Shown piece by piece: positions 56,331-64,000 of a stretch of 64,000 nucleotides of DNA. Location: the NCBI GenBank assembly GCA_023101885.1, contig JALPQD010000137.1, forward strand, positions 248,001 to 312,000, written 5' to 3'. The notes below the pieces were generated by a model. That model did no database searches. It worked only from the letters and a program-made list of their open reading frames with translations, and was not told where the DNA came from. Position 1 is the first letter of the stretch. Each line of letters begins with the position of its first letter. The translations under genes and the position numbers were made by a program. This DNA comes from Typhlomys cinereus. Lineage: Eukaryota > Chordata > Mammalia > Rodentia > Platacanthomyidae.

Positions 56331-59300
56331 CAGTGGGACTAGAACAGGAAGCAGCCACCTCTCTTTCCGCTTCTACTCTGTGTGGAGCTGTAAGAACATG
56401 GGCATTAGTGAAGCCAGGTTTCCACGGAATCCCTGAAAAGAGAAAGCATCTCCTGTAACTACGTTCTTATTAGGACCTTGCACAGTCACCCAGAGTCCCA
56501 TCAGCAATGCCGTGGAAGATGCCAGGCGTGAGTCTTCTCTCACCCAGGAGAAAGGCTCTGGTAGCTGAAAGCCCCTTTCTGCTGGTGTGTGTGAAGAGCC
56601 CTTCAGTGCCAGTGGAAGTGCCTCTGAAGGCACAGTTCACAGAAAAGGTTGATTTGGTCCATGAGATTGAGCAAACAATTGAAAAAGTTTGGCTTCTCTA
56701 AAGAAAAAGTTTAAAGGAGATAGAAAAAGCATGTGGCCAAGCTACTTGAACTGTTTGGCAAAGGTACGTTCAAGTATAAAGCAACCCTGAGAAATAACTT
56801 TCCGTCTGTTCCAAAGCAGCAGGGAGAGGGGGAAGACTCCCTGGAGGTAAGTGGGCAGAGACCTTCAGGACCCTCTTTCCCACCCCCCCAGTGTTTATAT
56901 AAAGTCCTTTCAATTTAGTTCCCTATCTGACTGAAGTCTCAAACATGTCTCATCTTTTTGGTGGCAGTTAGGATAACTTTTGGATTTAAGGCTTGTCATT
57001 CTGCATTCTTAGAGAGATGGAGTTGGGCAGTGTAGGGGGGCATTTTCTTCTGCCTGGAGATAAACTGACCCGGCAGCTGTTTAGATGAACTGTGGTGAGG
57101 GTATGTGTTAGCTTCTGTGATGGGAGAGGCTCAGTGTACACATGAAATTTACAAAGAATATCTTGGTGGTCCGTGGATCCAAGCGTGCAGCCAAGCAGCT
57201 GCATGGTTAGTTAGCACATCTCTCCCCACCACTGTGCTTCACAACACCTCGAGTTGATCCAAAAGCTGGAGATGGAGGCAGGGGCAGGCTGAGGATCCGT
57301 ATATCATAGTTGCCTATTCTTTATGAAGTTCATGTGTACGCTGAGCCCTAGCAGAGTTTAGGAGCACTTCTCTGTTTTTCATCTGAGATTTACATACAGG
57401 AATTCAATTTAACCCTCTCTGCGTCTCAGAAGGGCACCTAGGGTTAGGGATTCCAAGGAAAAAGGCACAGCCCAGTTCTATGCCCACAGAAAGAGGTGCA
57501 AAGCCTCTGGGAGGCAGGCTGTGAGGGGTGGTTAAAGGGATAGGTTAAGAAATAGCACATTAGCCAATAGGTCCCAAATAACCAGAACTCAGAACCTAAG
57601 GCATGGGTCAGGTTCCAGCCTGCTCTGGCTTCAAGCCATGGAGGTTCCCCTCCTTCGGGCAGCTTTATCCTTGCCCAGGTGACAGGTTTTGCTCCTCATT
57701 TCTCTCCCAGTTCTACCTGGATGGAAATGGTGGAAGATACCAGGGAGGCATGCAATGGAACTCAGAAATGTGGGCAGAGCACCTTCAGAAACCATCTGAG
57801 AGGCATCGCAGCCATCAAGACTTCTTGCAGCCGCAGGTGCGAGTCAGCATTCCTCTACCCGACAGACACCTTGTACAGCGCACCCAGCTGCCATCACCTC
57901 TGATCTCTGATCTCTAGAGAAAGACACCAGATCCCTCTGCCCCTGCTGCGTTCCAAACCTGCAGCCTCCAACAGAAGCAGCGGCCGGTCTCAGTGTGAGC
58001 TGCTAAAAATAACTACCTGGTCAACAGCCACAGATCTCTGACTATGGACTTTATATATTTTTACTGGCTTTGTTGTTATACTTTTTTCTTTTATTGAAAA
58101 AAGAAAGTATTGGGTAAGAGGAAATAATCCATCATCTTAATTACCACACTTTTATCTTTTTTTCCCCCTTTTTCTTTATACACAAATTTTCATTTGTTAA
58201 AGCTCAACTCCTAGAGAGAAAAAAGATGCACGATGACATCATGTTTACAGCCAATACTTATAAAAAAGAAAGAAATGCACACCCAAGCTACATTGTTTAA
58301 AACGTGACTCACGACGACAACAGAAAGCTTGACATAACACACAGCTTATTCTTCCTCATACTTCTTTCTCTACACAGTTCTCTTTTTCTCAATGGCATCT
58401 CTTCAATACTAACTCACACATGGGTACACAATCTACTTGTATATATGAAGTAGAAAGCCCAAGCAAATGGAATAAAGAGATAAAGCTACATGGCATGAAT
58501 CCATATGAGACAGAAAATGGAAGGCACTTCAAACTATGAAAGTCAAGAAGAGCTAATCAGCTTGGGTCCAAAGGCTACTTTTATTGCTTTGCCTGAAAGA
58601 TTCACCAAGTACACATTGATCTGTCCTAATGAATGGGATTACTTCTGTTGCATGGCTAATTTGTAAGGAAAAAGAAAACAACTCTAATACAAAAAACATC
58701 ATAGCAGTATAAGTGACTGCTGTCAACACTGTTCCAGCATCAGCTTCCCCCATCTTACCTGCCCAAACAAGATTTCTCTCTATTTCCCTTTTTTTGAGTG
58801 AAAAGACCGATTTTTTTTTTAAACCTTGAGTTAGAAGGGCTCCTACTGCCTTGTCCAAGAAAGGGACAGAATGTATGTCACCAAGTTCCACAGGACTCAC
58901 CGTCCTCTTTCCTCTACCAAATGGAGAGGTTTGCTTGAGTCAAGGCAGTGGCATGACAGGGTCAATTGCCCTCATTTTGAGAGAAGAGACCCCTCTGGCC
59001 TTGGAGCTACCTGTTTGCCAACCAGGAGCGTCAAGGTGAATGAAAGAGTCCTTTTCTGGATTCCTACACTGCTCCCAGCTCTACTTTGTTTGGTCAAGTC
59101 TCCGCTCTTTAAGAATTGGTTCCCTTCTTCCAAAGACTTGGCCGTCATCCACAACAAAACACACAGGTTGATCGTTGTGACCTTATTCTGTCCACAACCC
59201 CAAAACACCCGGCATCAACTGGAAAGTCTTACCTTCAAGCCACTGAGTCCCGTGTTTATTTCACCTGACTGCACACTTGCCACTCAGAAGAGATTTTATG

Positions 59301-60602
59301 TATGTGTATTTTTACAAGCCGTGCAGCCCCGTGATGTGATGCACATGGGTGTGGGGAAAGCCAACACACTTTGTTTATTCTCTTACAGAAGAGAAGCCTC
59401 AGCCACCATACTTGTCAGTCACGACTTGACACAGTGTAGGCACCGCATCTGTAGGGGTGGATGCAGTCTTGAACCAGCCATTCTGGGAGCTCAGCAACTC
59501 AACAACCCATGGAGAGTGTCACTACCTTGGATCCTGAAGGTTAGGACTCAACAGTGATCCAAGTCATTCAGTTTGGACCTCAACTTGCTTTCTAACAGTT
59601 TGGATTTGTGGTTGCCCAACTTAGACCCAGAGAGCAGTGATATGTGTAAGTGGTATACTTGCAGATTTGGAATGGGGAGTGGCATGGAGTGGGGAGACGG
59701 AAGGGAGAACACATTGTTCTGCTACTCTCCCCTCATCAACTGTCTTAGAGGAGACTGTCTGTGGGAGATGAGTGGCAAATTAGGCGAGATGATTTGGAAT
59801 CGGGGAGCATGTCTAGATGTCAGGCCAGGATTTCATCTCTTTCTAGTCAGGAGCTGAACAGATTGATGAGAGCAAGGACAGCATGTGTAGATGTGAGAGA
59901 GAAAGGGGGACGTGCTGATCTCTGCAAGGCTGTCACCGAGCAGGTTAAGCCGGCACAAACAGGGCCCAGCAGCCTTCAAATGGCTGGCACGAACAGGTCT
60001 TGTCGACTCCCTGGCCTCCAGCGAGGCTCTGTGTCTGGGAGCCTGCTTCCACACTTGACCAACTGCAGGGAAGCACCTACAAGCAGCCCCTAAATATTTG
60101 GCATTGAAACCTGGGTGGCAGCTTCTTTAACAGCATCAGCAGCTGGATTACGTAGGGTAAATGCACAACCCATTGCACTAGAAAAGCACAAACACAACTA
60201 TTACCAGGGCAGGAAGCCCTTTGCTTTGCTGCCTTTGATGAGGCAAACATCCTAAATGTTCCCTTCTTCGCTCTACTTTCTCTCTGCACTCTTTAGGGCG
60301 AAAGCCTTTCCTGTTCTCAGCTTGACTGTCAAATCTAGTCGGGGAATACATCTCTTTACACCAGAAACCGGTCTGAATTCAGCAACTTCTCCTACTTTGT
60401 GATGGTCCCTTCTCGGGTTCTTTGCTAACATCCTCTCTTGCAAGACTGCAGGCCACACTGTACCTCACAGAGGGTTAATAGATACTGCTGCCTTGGTACC
60501 TGGGGCTAGAAAGAAACCATCTTCAGGCTAAAATAAATCATTGCCACCTCATTTCACTTTTAATTTAATATGGATTTTTTTGGGGGGGATCAGTCTTCCC
60601 AC
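56331..60602 (-). other. NRP2: NRP2 intronic DNA, repeat-poor
   Basis: Over 4 kb with no clear SINE or L1. AT-rich block at 58020-58600. No exon recognised, although an unannotated alternative exon cannot be excluded by eye. Confidence 0.5.
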
Positions 60603-60637
60603 AGCCCCTTTCTCACACTCCTGCGTTTGCTGCCTCA

Positions 60638-60651
60638 CTGCTCCCTGCTGG
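60638..60651 (-). promoter_or_regulatory. CTCF-like motif in the same intron
   Basis: Minus strand CCAGCAGGGAGCAG matches 13 of 14 positions of the CTCF core CCASYAGRKGGCRS. It lies about 120 bp from the previous motif and about 260 bp downstream (transcript sense) of the 21/36-nt exon. Confidence 0.5.
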
Positions 60652-60769
60652 ACAATGCAGGGCTGAAAGGTTTATCTGTAACCTATTTGTCTCTATTACA
60701 GGTTTCTGAACTTTAATTAAACCAGAGACAGGGAGGATCTCAATCCTGCATGTTCAGGTGTTGCTGGTG

Positions 60770-60783
60770 CCACCTAGTGGCAG
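60770..60783 (+). promoter_or_regulatory. CTCF-like motif, 126 bp past the alternative small exon
   Basis: CCACCTAGTGGCAG matches 12 of 14 positions of the common CTCF core CCASYAGRKGGCRS, and the inner GCCAC-N3-GTGGC is a perfect inverted repeat, so it may be read on either strand. Matched by eye only. Confidence 0.4.
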
Positions 60784-60902
60784 GAAGGTGCAGTATCTGT
60801 TTTTTTCTCCCACGAGCTTTGTCAAATTGGGGTTTGTGCGCCCCACCAAGTTCACATCATGTGGGAGAAGGAAAAGCCATGCAAAACAAACAAGCATTTC
60901 TG

Positions 60903-60923
60903 TTTTACCTTCAAAATCCTCAC
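60903..60923 (-). promoter_or_regulatory. NRP2: Tandem 5' splice sites, 15 nt apart
   Basis: On the minus strand the proximal donor reads GCAG|GTGAGG (GT at 60923-60922) and the distal donor GAAG|GTAAAA (GT at 60908-60907). The proximal site has G at +5 (GTGAGG), and the distal one has the purine-rich GTAAAA form. Because the spacing is 15 nt, choice between them adds or drops five codons without changing frame. Family knowledge: NRP2 isoforms with and without five residues are described at this position. Confidence 0.88.
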
Positions 60924-60944
60924 CTGCAGAAGCTGAGATGGGTT
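60909..60944 (-). CDS. NRP2: Neuropilin-2, 21/36-nt exon with two alternative donors
   Basis: A very small exon between the MAM domain and the membrane stalk. From the acceptor (ttttccag|AACC) it encodes (E)PISASA, and if the distal donor is used the extra 15 nt add GEDFE. The short form is 60924-60944 (21 nt) and the long form 60909-60944 (36 nt). Both enter and leave in phase 1, so each can join to the NRP2b terminal exon, the 17-residue cassette, or the NRP2a terminal exon. The optional five residues match the GENFK insert known from human and mouse, which distinguishes NRP2a(22) from NRP2a(17) and NRP2b(5) from NRP2b(0). This is the last exon shared by both isoform classes. Confidence 0.93.
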
Positions 60945-60975
60945 CTGGAAAAAAAAAGATGGAAAAAAAAAAAGA
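60945..60975 (-). promoter_or_regulatory. NRP2: 3' splice site with double T-run polypyrimidine tract
   Basis: Upstream of the small exon the minus strand has a T11 run (60963-60973), CCATC, then a T9 run (60949-60957) and CCAG. Such a long uninterrupted uridine tract is a strong U2AF site and also a possible PTB or TIA-1/ELAVL site, which would be useful for recognising a 21-nt exon that is too short for normal exon definition. The regulatory role is inferred. Confidence 0.7.
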
Positions 60976-62097
60976 TTTCAGAGAGATAACAGGCAGGCAC
61001 ACAAAGATTCTATTAGACGACTTGGCAATACTTGACAGAAGGTGGCTCCGGTTTTCCTCCCCTTGTGCACCAGGCTGTATCTAACACATCATCATTGCAG
61101 GACTGGGATGAGTGGAGAGGATTCTCAAAGTTGCTTTGGAACAAAAAAGTCCTTCATAGAGTAATGGTTCCCCAAGGCATTGTAATCAGTCACTTACCGC
61201 TGATTACTTTCTCAGAGCCAGGATTACTTTTAGATGCCCAGGGCCTGAGAACTTCCTGGGGGACTAAAGACAGTCCCAGTTGCTTCTGATATCACCAGGT
61301 ACACACATCCAGATGCCACGGGCCAAAAAAAGCACTTGGTGACTGATTACTGCCACTCTGCTGACTGGAAGCCAGCGGGCCCTGTTCCTTCTCAGGATTC
61401 CCCTCCTGCTTTTGGTAACATCCAAGGCTCGGATGGGAAGTGGTCAAGGCACCTTTGGGGAAACCCTTGCTGCAGACTAAGGCATCTCAGGAGGGCTGAC
61501 TACTCAGCACTTCTGATCAAGGTGTCCTTCCTAGGCTGGCTGGCTAGTATGCCCTGCTTAATGCTCTGATGCCAGGATTTGGGGCCTTACAGGTATTAGC
61601 TTTAAAACAAAATGTGCCATCTTACTTCTTATGCCATAATTTGCCCTGGGAGTCACTCATGTGGAAGAACTGCTTGGGTAATTGCGTTACCGCTCTGATA
61701 CAGCACGTGTACTAGTTTTGCTCACCACTGAAGGCTCCCATTAAATCCATCAAACCCTTCCAGCATGTAATTCTGACTGGCAGGTGCTCTTGTCCTCTAG
61801 CATTTTCTTTGCTAAAAACTGGAGTCTGATGATGGGGTCTTGGCACCTTGAATTTTCATATGCTTAGTGCACATCTATTTCTGATCAGGAACGTGGATAT
61901 AGCCTGTACTTCCTCTCACACCCCTCCCACCCTGAACTCAGTCCAAGCTACACCCACATCTTGTCTCCTGTGCAGGCTGGCGCAGCCCTCCCCCCTGGGA
62001 ACACTGTTTGAAGACGACAGCCTGTTGCTTTCTCTTGCATGTCCCAGCCCCTGGTGTCTTATTTGAAAGCGCCCCAAAGAGACAGGGAGTCACGTAC

Positions 62098-62194
62098 CTA
62101 TGCAGTTCTCCAGCGGGACGTCTGTGCTTATCCGAATGTCGTCGATGGCGATCTCTCCGGAATGTCCTTTTCCTATCACTCCCTCAAACACAAT
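62098..62194 (-). CDS. NRP2: Neuropilin-2, exon encoding the end of the MAM domain
   Basis: This 97-nt exon encodes IVFEGVIGKGHSGEIAIDDI followed by RISTDVPLENCI, the conserved C-terminal strand of the MAM domain with its typical G-[DE]-I-A-[IL]-D-D-I core and the last MAM cysteine. The acceptor reads ctgactctag|ATTG and the donor ATAG|GTACGT. The exon enters in phase 0 and leaves in phase 1 (97 = 32 codons + 1 nt), matching the phase-1 start of the small exon 1.15 kb further on. The intron to the previous exon is 1571 nt. I recall human NRP2 reading NCME here; this genome reads NCIE, a conservative change. Confidence 0.96.
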
Positions 62195-62300
62195 CTAGAG
62201 TCAGAAGAACAACAGCTGTGGTTAACTGAGCTTCCCAGTCCAAGCAGTGCAAAGATTTCCAATTTTCTGTTAAAAGATTTCTATTTTTTTCTCTCTTTCT

Positions 62301-62335
62301 GTGTGTGTGTATGTGTGTGTGTGTGCGTGTGTGTG
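62301..62335 (+). repeat. (GT)n microsatellite
   Basis: GT repeat with AT and GC interruptions in the MAM intron. Confidence 0.95.
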
Positions 62336-62717
62336 ATTGTACCTGGCACACATCTGTGGAACACATGGCTACATTTCTTGAGATCTTAATTTAAGAGGAG
62401 TTGGTTCAAATCAAGTGCATGTTTGAGACAATAAGAAAATCCAACAAGGTGATGGATATTGTTGTCCGGCTCTGTAGAATGCATTGATTAAAAGGACCAC
62501 AATCAGGGCATATTCAAGGAAGAGGTTGAAATTTCTTTCTGTGTTTCTTTTCTCATAAATCTTTCAAATGTTCAACCCAGGCATTTGAAAACTCAGGACA
62601 CAGGCAGGTGAGGGTAATGAGAGAAAGATGGCACTAGGGTTTAGAGTGCCTTATGGATCATGGCTAGTCGTGGCACACTGCTTTTCAGGGATCCATTCAT
62701 ACAACTAGAAGAGAAAC

Positions 62718-62800
62718 AGTGTGCTCTTTCACCAGCAGCTTACTGAGCATCTACGATGTACCAGGCACGAAGAAAGGATGCTAATAAAGCCAAGTAAGAC
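62718..62800 (-). mobile_element. L2/MIR-like remnant
   Basis: CTTACTGAGCATCTACGATG followed by TACCAGGCACGAAG is the complement of the common L2/MIR 3' motif. Confidence 0.45.
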
Positions 62801-63765
62801 AAGAACTCGGCCCAGAGCAACTCACCTTCCAGTGGACCAAGCAGAAAAATGTAAGGGGAAATCTTCTAATACCTACATCGAGGTTAATAAGCAGGAACCC
62901 AGGAAGGAGCAGAAGTATGTAAGGGTGCCTCACTACCTAAAAAGCAGGCTGCACACAGAAGCCCCTCTGCTCTGTGGTCTTCAATCATCCCTCATTCACA
63001 CCCTCCCCAGGTCCTCTCTCCAAACGAGCACATGTCCTCTGGCAGGCAGAGCGAGCAGTTGGCTGCGTTACCAGCCATCTGTTGCTGCTCCTCGTCTGGG
63101 GAGGGGCAGGTTAATGCTCTGGCTGGTTCTCAGTCACCTCGTCCACAGTGTGTCTACTCCTACCCAAGATGCAGCTACAGCTGCACGTGCCCATCTGTGT
63201 CGGAGTCTCTTGCTCTGTGGGACAGAGATAATAGAATTCAATTCCTGGAGCTAAGAGAAGCTATTCCTTCAGGGCTTATTCAGGTTTGCTGGTTGCAAAG
63301 TGCAGACCCAGACCATCTAGGCCCCTTCCTGGATTCACGGGCTTTGGGGGCAGGTCAGGGAGTTATGCCCACAGTCCCCTCCACCCTGAGGGTTTCTACT
63401 GCCGCTTCCCCTCTGTGTGACGGGTTTGTTTGTGTTTGTTTCCCTGGCTTCTCCGTCCCTTTGTCAGTCTACCTGATAGCAATCTAAAATAAAATGGAGA
63501 AAAGAAATATTTGTTGGAGAAGATTTCAGCAATATAAAAGGCGATAGGATGAACAAAGAACCAAGTCTGGGTGTAGAGATAGGCACATTCTGAATAACAA
63601 ATAAGAGTGTCATTTAGTTGCTATGGCGACCTGAGAAACACAATGAAAACAGCGGCGCTTAACTACGTCCCCTAATGATGAATGGGCATAGGCTCTTTGA
63701 AATATCAAAATAAGAATCACCACGATTCCCTTGGCTTATCCTTCCACCTCTCTTTCTCACCCCAC

Positions 63766-64000
63766 CTGATACTCCATGTCGTAGCTGGGCAGGATGATGC
63801 GTCCATGCTTCCACTCGTTGCCCTGGTCCTCACGGATGACCCAGAGCAGCTTGCTTTCTTGGCTGGCTTCTTGCACCACCTGCAGCGCCACCCCGCGGCT
63901 GCCCGTGGCCTGGTACTGGAACTCCATGCACACGGGGCTCCCGGGCAGGTACACTGGGGGGCTGATGAGCCTTCCGTACTGACCCTCCCCACGGGTGTCA
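63766..64000 (-). CDS. NRP2: Neuropilin-2, exon of the MAM domain (5' end cut by window edge)
   Basis: NRP2 is a single-pass cell-surface co-receptor for class 3 semaphorins (with plexins) and for VEGF-C/VEGF-A (with VEGF receptors). This exon encodes the middle of the extracellular MAM domain, which supports receptor multimerisation. Read on the minus strand it gives GEGQYGRLISPPVYLPG, then VCMEFQYQAT, KLLWVIREDQ and IILPSYDMEYQ, close to the mammalian NRP2 MAM sequence I remember. The frame is open to the window edge (about 78 codons), so the exon start lies outside. The exon ends CAG|GTGGGG at 63766/63765 in phase 0, and the next exon continues the frame with IVFEGVIG. NRP1 is less likely because both C-terminal ends found downstream are those of NRP2. 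Confidence 0.96.

Larger units (their letters stand above)
51865..60908 (-). other. NRP2: NRP2 intron between the last shared exon and the b terminal exon
   Basis: This 9.0-kb intron contains two B2-like SINEs, a B1 remnant, two microsatellites and a hAT fossil in its half near 52-56.4 kb. The half near the small exon (56.4-60.9 kb) is nearly free of recognisable interspersed repeats and carries two CTCF-like motifs close to that exon. ORFs of up to 228 codons here are chance. Confidence 0.75.
62195..63765 (-). other. NRP2: NRP2 intron within the MAM-coding region
   Basis: A 1571-nt intron. It contains a (GT)n tract (62301-62335) and an L2/MIR-like remnant (62718-62800, with a readable TACTGAGCATCTACGATGTACCAGGCAC-type core in shorter pieces). 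The rest is unique sequence. ORFs at 62721-63254 and 63032-63487 have no recognisable domains. Confidence 0.7.

Noticed and set aside
57603..57917. Possible extra exon of NRP2 or another gene
   Set aside because: On the opposite strand, with no similarity that I can recognise and no matching splice-site pair.
58871..59557. 228-codon plus-strand open frame
   Set aside because: No domain, no splice or promoter context, inside an NRP2 intron on the opposite strand.
63717..63992. 91-codon minus-strand frame overlapping the MAM exon
   Set aside because: Wrong frame; the real NRP2 frame over the same bases matches the family.
1..64000. Undescribed multi-gene system
   Set aside because: The window is ordinary mammalian gene-end and intergenic DNA. 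No cluster of unknown coding genes, operon-like organisation or non-repeat array is visible on either strand.

Overview
The window is mammalian nuclear DNA from a rodent. It holds B1, B4 and ID-type SINEs, rodent-type L1s and a B2-like tRNA-derived SINE, together with old mammalian repeats (MIR, L2, L1M, MER5A-like, MaLR). The only protein-coding gene I can support is the 3' end of neuropilin-2 (NRP2), on the minus strand, so the gene reads from position 64000 towards 29400. The B2-like SINE carries an AATAAA signal, a TCTTT terminator and a poly(A) tail (T+ class) and does not look like the mouse or rat B2 I know. This suggests a non-murid rodent, perhaps a jerboa relative, but I cannot name the species.

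NRP2 is seen from the middle of its MAM domain to both alternative C-termini. In transcript order: MAM exon (63766 to beyond 64000), end of MAM (62098-62194), a 21- or 36-nt exon with two donors 15 nt apart (60909-60944), the terminal exon of the NRP2b isoform (51584-51864), a 51-nt cassette exon encoding 17 residues (34801-34851), and the terminal exon of the NRP2a isoform (32398-32702). All exon joins keep phase and have consensus splice sites. Every join at and after the small exon is phase 1, so the cassettes can be freely combined. The choice of terminal exon decides the juxtamembrane stalk, the transmembrane helix and the cytoplasmic tail (NRP2a ends in SEA, a PDZ ligand; NRP2b does not). 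A SINE-free stretch of about 3 kb with an AATAAA near 29425 is the likely NRP2a 3' UTR.

Positions 1-29400 are downstream intergenic DNA with no gene I can support. The stretch 3-8 kb is an old L1M into which four later elements, including a 5'-inverted younger L1, were inserted. The stretch 22-24.7 kb is a second nested L1M. Several repeat-free pieces (12.3, 14.4-15.0 kb) may be conserved enhancers. The introns (32.7-64 kb) hold a complete solo LTR with 6-bp target duplications (35180-35667), a young SINE with perfect 18-bp duplications (54433-54745), CTCF-like motifs and many microsatellites. No prokaryotic-type system, CRISPR array or novel gene cluster is present. The most notable content is the NRP2 alternative-splicing architecture and the lineage-specific SINE and LTR insertions within and around it.
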